Source: Alphaproteobacteria bacterium
GTDB lineage: Bacteria > Myxococcota_A > UBA796 > GCA-2862545
NCBI GenBank assembly: GCA_020632925.1
Contig: JACKER010000032.1
Span: 1-64,000 of the forward strand
DNA: 64,000 bases
Direction: 5' to 3'
Shown one piece after another: positions 59,810 to 64,000 of the stretch. The position numbers and the translations under genes are program-made. The stretch's first letter is position 1. Every line of letters starts with the position of its first letter. The notes under the pieces are model-generated. The model saw only the letters and a list, made by a program, of their open reading frames with translations. It was not told where the DNA came from and ran no database searches.

Positions 59810-61416
59810 CCGGTCTCCTCGTGGGCGGGGGTGGGTGGGCGCAGGCCGCTGACCTGGCCGTGGCGGGACCAGCCGCCGAGCACCTGTTGCGCGCGTGCCA
59901 GGGGCTCGGGGCTGCCCGCAAAGACGTCGCAGATGGCGGCGAACGAGGCGCCCTGCCGGGCGAGCTCGAGCGCACGGACCTCGTCGGCGCGCAGCAGGTC
60001 GTGGCGGACCACGGTCTGCGGGCGCCAGAACACCACGCCGGCGACCTCGGCGTCGTGCTCGGTCCTCCCCCAGGCGTCCAGGATCGCGGCGTCCACGCGG
60101 ACCAGCCGCAGCGACGGCACGACCACCGGCACCGCGAGCGCGAAGGTCTCGGGGGTGACGGGCGGCGGGGGCGTACGGTCCGGATCGGGCGCGAGGAGCG
60201 CCTCGGCGCCGGCGCGCTCCAGGGCCGCGACACCCGCGATCACGGGATCCTCGAGGAAGTCGGCGAAGTGGCGGCCGAGGTTCTCGAGGGCCGGGTCGTC
60301 GCTCGGGTGGGCCAGCAGGTACGCCCGCACGGTCTCCTGGAAGCGGTCCCCGAGCAGCTCCGTGGTGCGCGGGAACGAGGAGGAGAGCGCCTTGGCCTGG
60401 CGGGCGTAGAAGCCGGACACGTAGGTGTGGAGCCGCGGGCGCAGGTGCCGGTGGGGCGCGAGTCGGTCGGACAGCGCGTCCAGGGGCAGATCCTGGCGCA
60501 TCGCCTCCCACCAGGCGGCCAGATCCGCGGCGGTGCGCGGCGGCGCCTCTCCCGCGGCGGGCGCGGGCTCGGGGCGGAAGTCGATGGACACGGGGTCGTC
60601 GGGGTGGAGCTCGGCGTCGATGGCGATGGCCTTCGCCGACTCCTCCAGGACCCGCGGGAGCTCGGGCACGTCGCCGTCCCACTCCACGATCGTGGGCACC
60701 TGGCCGAAGCGCTCGCGCGCGACGCGGAACAGCGCCCACACCTCGTCGGGGACCTCGTGCGCGTGGTCGTCGAAGCGGTGCGTGCCGAGGTCGAGGTGAC
60801 CGGACAGGTGGTGCTGGGCCACCCGCTCGGCGGGGATGCCGTCGAGGAAGGTCACGGGGTCGAAGCCGTGGTTGTGGGCGTTGACCACGACGTTGTTGAT
60901 GTCGAGCAGGATCAGGCAGTCGGCGCGCTCGGCGACGTACCGGATCGCTTCCCACTCGGGCACCTCGTCGTGGCGCCAGGTGGCGTAGCTCGAGACGTTC
61001 TCCAGCAGGAGGCGCCGGCCCAGGCGGTCCTGGACCTGCGCGACCCGATCGGCCACCCAGTCGAGGGTGGCGCGGTCGTAGGGGAGGGGCCACAGGTCGT
61101 GCCCGCGGCCTCGCCCGGCGTCGCCGAAGCACAGGTGGTCGGAGACCCAGGCGGCGTCGATCTCGTCGGCGAGGGCCCGGACGCGATCGACGTACCCGAG
61201 GTCGATGGGCGCGAGGCCCCCGACGGACAGCGACACCCCGTGCAGCGCGACGCGCACGCCGTCCGCGCGGACCTTCTCCAGGACCTTGCGGGGACGACCC
61301 CCGCGGTCCATGAAGTTCTCCGTGATCCCCTCGACGATCCCGCAGGGGAGGCCCCGCTCCAGGATGTCGGCGTAGTGGGGGACGCGGAGGCCGATCCCGT
61401 GGGCGGCGGCGCTCAT
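59791..61416 (-). CDS. Fused DUF692-DUF2063 RiPP maturase (BufB-BufC/MbnB-MbnC-like)
   Basis: 541 aa, two domains normally encoded separately. Residues 1-275: DUF692 TIM barrel of multinuclear non-heme iron oxygenases with candidate ligands His59 (LHGVSLS), His94 (SDHLCFG), Glu139 (LLENVSS), Asp172 (LDINN), His181/183, His207 (HLSGH) and Glu245 (VEWDGD). Residues 276-297 are a Pro/Ala linker. Residues 298-541: DUF2063 partner (LHTYVSGFYARQAKALSSSF, LLGDRFQETVRAYLLAHPS). Homologous pairs turn Cys into thiooxazole/oxazolone-thioamide groups. Start 3 nt after the precursor stop. Confidence 0.93.
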   Translation of the reverse strand: MSAAAHGIGLRVPHYADILERGLPCGIVEGITENFMDRGGRPRKVLEKVRADGVRVALHGVSLSVGGLAPIDLGYVDRVRALADEIDAAWVSDHLCFGDAGRGRGHDLWPLPYDRATLDWVADRVAQVQDRLGRRLLLENVSSYATWRHDEVPEWEAIRYVAERADCLILLDINNVVVNAHNHGFDPVTFLDGIPAERVAQHHLSGHLDLGTHRFDDHAHEVPDEVWALFRVARERFGQVPTIVEWDGDVPELPRVLEESAKAIAIDAELHPDDPVSIDFRPEPAPAAGEAPPRTAADLAAWWEAMRQDLPLDALSDRLAPHRHLRPRLHTYVSGFYARQAKALSSSFPRTTELLGDRFQETVRAYLLAHPSDDPALENLGRHFADFLEDPVIAGVAALERAGAEALLAPDPDRTPPPPVTPETFALAVPVVVPSLRLVRVDAAILDAWGRTEHDAEVAGVVFWRPQTVVRHDLLRADEVRALELARQGASFAAICDVFAGSPEPLARAQQVLGGWSRHGQVSGLRPPTPAHEETGCSPGC

Positions 61417-61419
61417 GTC

Positions 61420-61695
61420 TCAGACCTCGCCGAGCTCGGTGCCGCCCTGGTCCTGGCAGTCGCCACGGGTGGCGGAGACCCAGCCCATGCCGGCGCACTC
61501 GTTCTGGCCCTCGCAGGAGTTCTGGCCGTCGGCGCCAGCGCACTCGCCCTGACCGGCGCACTCGTTGATGCCCTCGCAGCGCACGAGCGTGTCGAGGTCG
61601 CCGTCCTCGGCGCCACCGTTGGAGCAACCGGTGGCGAGGCCGGTGGTGAAGAGCATGGCCACGGCGGCGGCGATTCCGAATCCGTTGTTCGACAT
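61420..61695 (-). CDS. Bufferin-like (BufA2-type) Cys-rich RiPP precursor
   Basis: 91 aa. ATG 61695 has GGAGG 5 nt upstream; longer in-frame starts are disregarded. Signal peptide about 1-23, ending LATGC with a lipobox-like Cys24. The mature part has Cys40, 46, 52, 61, 67, 80; the near-repeat CEGINECAGQG / CEGQNECAGMG and a third ECAG give the candidate modification sites. The WVS...C...GGT ending is shared with myxobacterial BufA2-type sequences as I recall them. It would be exported after Cys modification and act as a metal (copper) buffer. Lipidation is unusual and unproven. Confidence 0.88.
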   Translation of the reverse strand: MSNNGFGIAAAVAMLFTTGLATGCSNGGAEDGDLDTLVRCEGINECAGQGECAGADGQNSCEGQNECAGMGWVSATRGDCQDQGGTELGEV

Positions 61696-61708
61696 GGAGT
61701 CCTCCTTG

Positions 61709-61724
61709 CACCCGTCGTCGGGTG
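61709..61724 (-). promoter_or_regulatory. Stem-loop in the 5' leader of the precursor gene
   Basis: CACCCG and CGGGTG form a 6-bp stem with a 4-nt loop immediately 5' of the GGAGG. It could affect ribosome access or mRNA stability. Confidence 0.4.
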
Positions 61725-61735
61725 TCGCCAGGGAA

Positions 61736-61760
61736 TCCGCCGCCCGGCCTCCGCTGTTAC
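61736..61760 (-). promoter_or_regulatory. Candidate ECF promoter for the RiPP operon
   Basis: GTAACA (61760-61755) is followed after exactly 16 nt by GGA (61738-61736). The resulting leader would be about 30-35 nt. GTAAC is the -35 core reported for SigF-type ECF factors as I recall; the -10 part differs. Confidence 0.4.
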
Positions 61761-61863
61761 CGAGATTCTCGATCTTTCTTCGTAGACGAGGTGAAACCTG
61801 GTGAATCTGCGCACTACGGGCGTGCGGAGGCGGGGAGGGGGTGGGGAGGCCGCGGAGCGGCCG

Positions 61864-61879
61864 GGAATCCCAGGATTCC
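61864..61879. promoter_or_regulatory. Inverted repeat in the divergent intergenic region
   Basis: GGAATCC and GGATTCC, 7 bp each, are separated by CA. It lies between the RiPP and sigma genes, 70 bases before the sigma start, and may be an operator. Confidence 0.4.
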
Positions 61880-61911
61880 ACGGGCCTGCCTCGTCGCTCG
61901 GGCGCCGGCGT

Positions 61912-61936
61912 GTAACAGTCCGCCCGCTCGAGCGGA
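61912..61936 (+). promoter_or_regulatory. Candidate ECF promoter for the sigma/anti-sigma genes
   Basis: GTAACA at 61912-61917, then 16 nt, then GGA at 61934-61936, the same layout as the divergent element. The GGA coincides with the Shine-Dalgarno, so only a nearly leaderless mRNA would result; this weakens the case. Confidence 0.3.
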
Positions 61937-61948
61937 GGAAGGATCGTC

Positions 61949-62503
61949 TTGGACGAGACGGACGAGGATCTGGCGCGGCGGTACGTGGGAGGGGATTCCT
62001 CCGCGTTCGACGCGCTGTTCCTCCGCTATCAGCCTCGGCTGAGAGCGGTGTTCGCCCGCTCGTTCTCCGACCACCAGACGGTGGAGGATCTCGTGCAGGC
62101 GACCTTCCTGAAGCTCCATCGCGGGCGCGAGCGCTACGATCCCAGCCGTCCGTTCCGCCCCTGGCTGTACACGATCGCCATGGGCCTGCGGCAGGACGAG
62201 CTCCGCCGGAGGTACCGCCTGCCCCCGACCGCGGGCGAGGAGGCGCTCGTCGGCGCGGAGGCGGAGCAGGGCGAGCCCCAGGTGCGGTTCTCCATGGAAC
62301 CGAGCCTCGCCGATCGCGTTCGGGCCGCCATCGACGGGTTGCCCGAGAGCCAGCGCGTCGTCATCCAGCTGCATCGCTTCGAGCAGCTCACGTTCGAGGA
62401 GATCGCCGCGATGCTGGGTGCGTCGCCGGGGAGCGTGCGGGTGCGCGCGTCGCGCGGCTACGGTGCGTTGAGAGAGGCTCTCGCCGGCGTGGAGGCCTCA
62501 TGA
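61949..62503 (+). CDS. ECF RNA polymerase sigma factor
   Basis: 184 aa, TTG start fixed by GGAGGAAGG 6 nt upstream. Sigma2 region: YVGGDSSAFDALFLRYQPRL, DLVQATFLKLHRGRERYDPS, FRPWLYTIAMGLRQDELRRR. Sigma4 region: GLPESQRVVIQLHRFEQLTF then EEIAAMLGASPGSVRVRASR. It overlaps the downstream gene by ATGA. Its pairing with a DUF1109 protein resembles Caulobacter SigF-NrsF, which controls DUF2282/DUF692 genes and responds to metals. It probably drives the divergent RiPP operon (inference). Confidence 0.95.
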   Translation: MDETDEDLARRYVGGDSSAFDALFLRYQPRLRAVFARSFSDHQTVEDLVQATFLKLHRGRERYDPSRPFRPWLYTIAMGLRQDELRRRYRLPPTAGEEALVGAEAEQGEPQVRFSMEPSLADRVRAAIDGLPESQRVVIQLHRFEQLTFEEIAAMLGASPGSVRVRASRGYGALREALAGVEAS

Positions 62504-63180
62504 CCCGCGAAGAGCAGATCCTGCGGGAGATGGCGGAGGTCCTCGGCGACCCGGACGAGGCGCGCGTGCTGCACGCCCAGCTCTCGGTCCTCGAGGACGA
62601 GCCGGCGCCGGCCCCCGCGACCGACGCGCTCGCTCGGCTGCGGCGCCAGATGGTGGTGCCGGGCTGGCTGATGCCGGCGCTGGTCGTCCTGGTCCTCGGG
62701 TCGGCGACGGCGGGACCGCTCGGCAGGGAGGGCCTGGCCGCGGCCGAGCACGTGCTCTGGATCGGGATGGTGGTCGTGTCGCTCGGGCTGTCGGCGCTGG
62801 CGGTACGGACGCCGAAGACCGTGTTGGTCGGTGCCCTCGCGGCGGCGCTGCTCCCGGCGCTCACGCCGCCGATGCCCGGGCCGATGGACCTCGTGCACTG
62901 CGCGCGCTTCGAGCTGATGACCGCCATGCTCCCGCTCGGGTTCGCCGCGTTCGCGTCGTGGCGCAGCCAGGCGGTCTCCGGGTGGCACCTCGCGGCCTTC
63001 GCGGCGTGCGGCGCCTCGGCCGGGAACGCCGCGCTGGCCGTGCTCTGCAGCGGACACCCCACCCACGCGGGCCTCGTGGTGGCCCATGCCTCGGGCGTGT
63101 GGCTGGCGGCGCTGCTCGGTGCCGCGGTCGCCGCTCCGCGCTGGCTGCGGGCTCGCGGGGACGCTCGCGCGGACGCCTGA
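62500..63180 (+). CDS. DUF1109/NrsF-like membrane anti-sigma factor
   Basis: 226 aa, about six transmembrane helices after a 55-residue cytoplasmic N-terminus that would hold the sigma factor. Cys134 lies in LVHCARFE (a CxxxE motif) and Cys183 in VLCSGHPTHAG; the spacing is close to that of the two Cys of Caulobacter NrsF. Cys170 is a third. His184-195 residues nearby could help bind metal. Oxidation or metal binding at these Cys would release the sigma factor (inference from the family). Confidence 0.88.
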   Translation: MTREEQILREMAEVLGDPDEARVLHAQLSVLEDEPAPAPATDALARLRRQMVVPGWLMPALVVLVLGSATAGPLGREGLAAAEHVLWIGMVVVSLGLSALAVRTPKTVLVGALAAALLPALTPPMPGPMDLVHCARFELMTAMLPLGFAAFASWRSQAVSGWHLAAFAACGASAGNAALAVLCSGHPTHAGLVVAHASGVWLAALLGAAVAAPRWLRARGDARADA

Positions 63181-63213
63181 CCGACGCCCGGCTACAGGGG
63201 GCCGGGAGGCGAC

Positions 63214-64000
63214 GTGTCGAAGCTGGCGATCATCGGGGGCGGCTTCATGGGCGGGGCCCTGGCCGAGGGCTTGCTGGACGCGGGGTGGCACCGCGACAGC
63301 TTCGTGGTGGCCGAGATCAGCGACGACCGGCGCGAGCGCCTGGTCCAGCACCTCAAGCTCCGCACGACGACGAGCGCCGTCGAGGCGGTGAGCCAGGCCT
63401 CGACCGTGCTGTTCGCGGTCAAGCCCCAGGGCGTGCCCGAGACGCTCCGCGCCGTGGCGCCGATCTGGCGTCCGGAGCAGCTCGCGATCAGCATCTGCGC
63501 GGGCATCCCGATCGCGCGCTTCGAGGAGGCGCTGGGCGACCGGGTGCCGGTGGTGCGCACGATGCCCAACACCCCGGCGGCGGTGGGCATGGGGGTCACG
63601 GCCCTGGCCCGCGGCCGGTACGCGACCGACCAGCACCTCGCGACCGCGTTGAACATCCTGTCGGCCGTCGGCCGGGTGGTCGTGGTGGACGAGTCGCAGA
63701 TGGACGCGGTGACCGCGGTCTCCGGCACCGGCCCGGCCTACGTGTTCCTGCTCGCGGAGGCGCTGATCGACGCCGCCGTCGCGGAGGGCCTGGACCGGGA
63801 GCAGGCCCACCTCCTCGTGGTGCAGACCTTCCTCGGCGCGTCGCACCTGCTGCGGCACGACGCCGCCGGGCCCGCCGAGCTGCGCCGCCGCGTGACCAGC
63901 CCGAACGGGACCACCCACGCGGCGATGACGCACCTGCTGCAGAGCGGCTGGACGGACACCTTCCGCGAGGCCGTGTCCCGCGCCCGCAAGCGCTCTGAGG
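63214..64000 (+). CDS. proC: Pyrroline-5-carboxylate reductase, 3' end outside the window
   Basis: 262 residues visible, near the usual 265-275. GTG 63214 has GGGAGG upstream. N-terminal Rossmann motif IIGGGFMGGALAEGL; AVKPQ; MPNTPAAVGMG; the P5CR signature GTGPAYVFLLAEALIDAA; and SPNGTTHAA near the end. It makes L-proline from pyrroline-5-carboxylate with NAD(P)H. A housekeeping neighbour, probably unrelated to the RiPP locus. Confidence 0.97.
   Translation, partial: MSKLAIIGGGFMGGALAEGLLDAGWHRDSFVVAEISDDRRERLVQHLKLRTTTSAVEAVSQASTVLFAVKPQGVPETLRAVAPIWRPEQLAISICAGIPIARFEEALGDRVPVVRTMPNTPAAVGMGVTALARGRYATDQHLATALNILSAVGRVVVVDESQMDAVTAVSGTGPAYVFLLAEALIDAAVAEGLDREQAHLLVVQTFLGASHLLRHDAAGPAELRRRVTSPNGTTHAAMTHLLQSGWTDTFREAVSRARKRSE

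Noticed and set aside
61420..61881. Longer 153-aa version of the RiPP precursor
   Set aside because: The extra N-terminus crosses the leader hairpin and is not signal-like, whereas GGAGG and a good signal peptide fit ATG 61695.

Overview
The window is very GC-rich, almost fully coding DNA from a bacterium that is most likely an uncultured member of the Myxococcota. The evidence is a MYXO-CTERM-like sorting tail on a secreted phospholipase C-like protein (16362-17552), two large Ser/Thr protein kinases, Asp/Ala/Thr-rich linkers after lipoboxes, many cysteine-rich lipoproteins and an ECF sigma/NrsF-like pair. There are no rRNA or tRNA genes, no CRISPR array and no insertion sequence. Genes lie in short operons, often with 4-base stop/start overlaps.

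Layout. 1-3906: an ABC-2 exporter (two ATPases, two permeases). 4138-11109: outer-membrane/lipoprotein genes and a TPR protein, with traces of a segmental duplication: a decayed copy of a 55-residue membrane protein gene and a 45-bp scrap of a neighbouring gene. 11078-15466: esterase, SRPBCC protein, DUF2277, YARHG lipoprotein, a polytopic membrane protein and two PEGA-like proteins. 15488-22725: GH114-like lipoprotein, Zn-phospholipase C-like protein, DksA/TraR and CBS proteins, AlbA-type protein, receiver domain, SGNH hydrolase, DUF1361 and three tandem paralogous Cys-rich lipoproteins. 23372-29118: a GbsR/MarR regulator with a perfect palindromic operator, followed by a LolA-like protein, two FtsX/MacB permeases, a LolD-like ATPase and a beta-barrel protein. 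29171-35025: universal stress protein and a coupled dehydrogenase / arylsulfotransferase-like / C25-like operon. 35104-46971: a TPR-kinase-AAA-TPR giant, a SMI1/DnaJ-C fusion, and membrane and lipid-kinase genes. 47001-57759: sulfatase, an internally duplicated membrane protein, kinase, hybrid histidine kinase, and a peptidoglycan amidase with an MltA-like partner. 57810-64000: a RiPP locus of the bufferin type with an adjoining sigma/anti-sigma pair, then proC.

The most interesting system is at 59216-63180. A 91-residue Cys-rich precursor with a lipobox-like signal peptide is 3 nt upstream of a single protein that fuses a DUF692 (MbnB/BufB-like) multinuclear iron oxygenase domain to a DUF2063 (MbnC/BufC-like) domain. 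This overlaps a lipoprotein gene with two CxxCH motifs. Divergent from it is an ECF sigma factor overlapping a DUF1109/NrsF-like anti-sigma gene with two well placed cysteines. A GTAACA-N16-GGA element occurs in both divergent promoter regions. I infer a metal- or stress-induced, possibly membrane-tethered, thiooxazole-type metallophore with its own redox lipoprotein.

Three window-wide habits also stand out. (1) Exported proteins use extremely short signal peptides with no basic n-region; in ten lipoproteins the lipobox Cys is residue 8-10. (2) Nine genes have a TAnnnn -10-like hexamer exactly 6 nt before the start codon, which predicts leaderless mRNAs. (3) Stop/start overlaps use ATGA, GTGA, TTGA and apparently CTGA, the last implying CTG initiation at three genes. 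These are read from sequence only and need experiments or database comparison.
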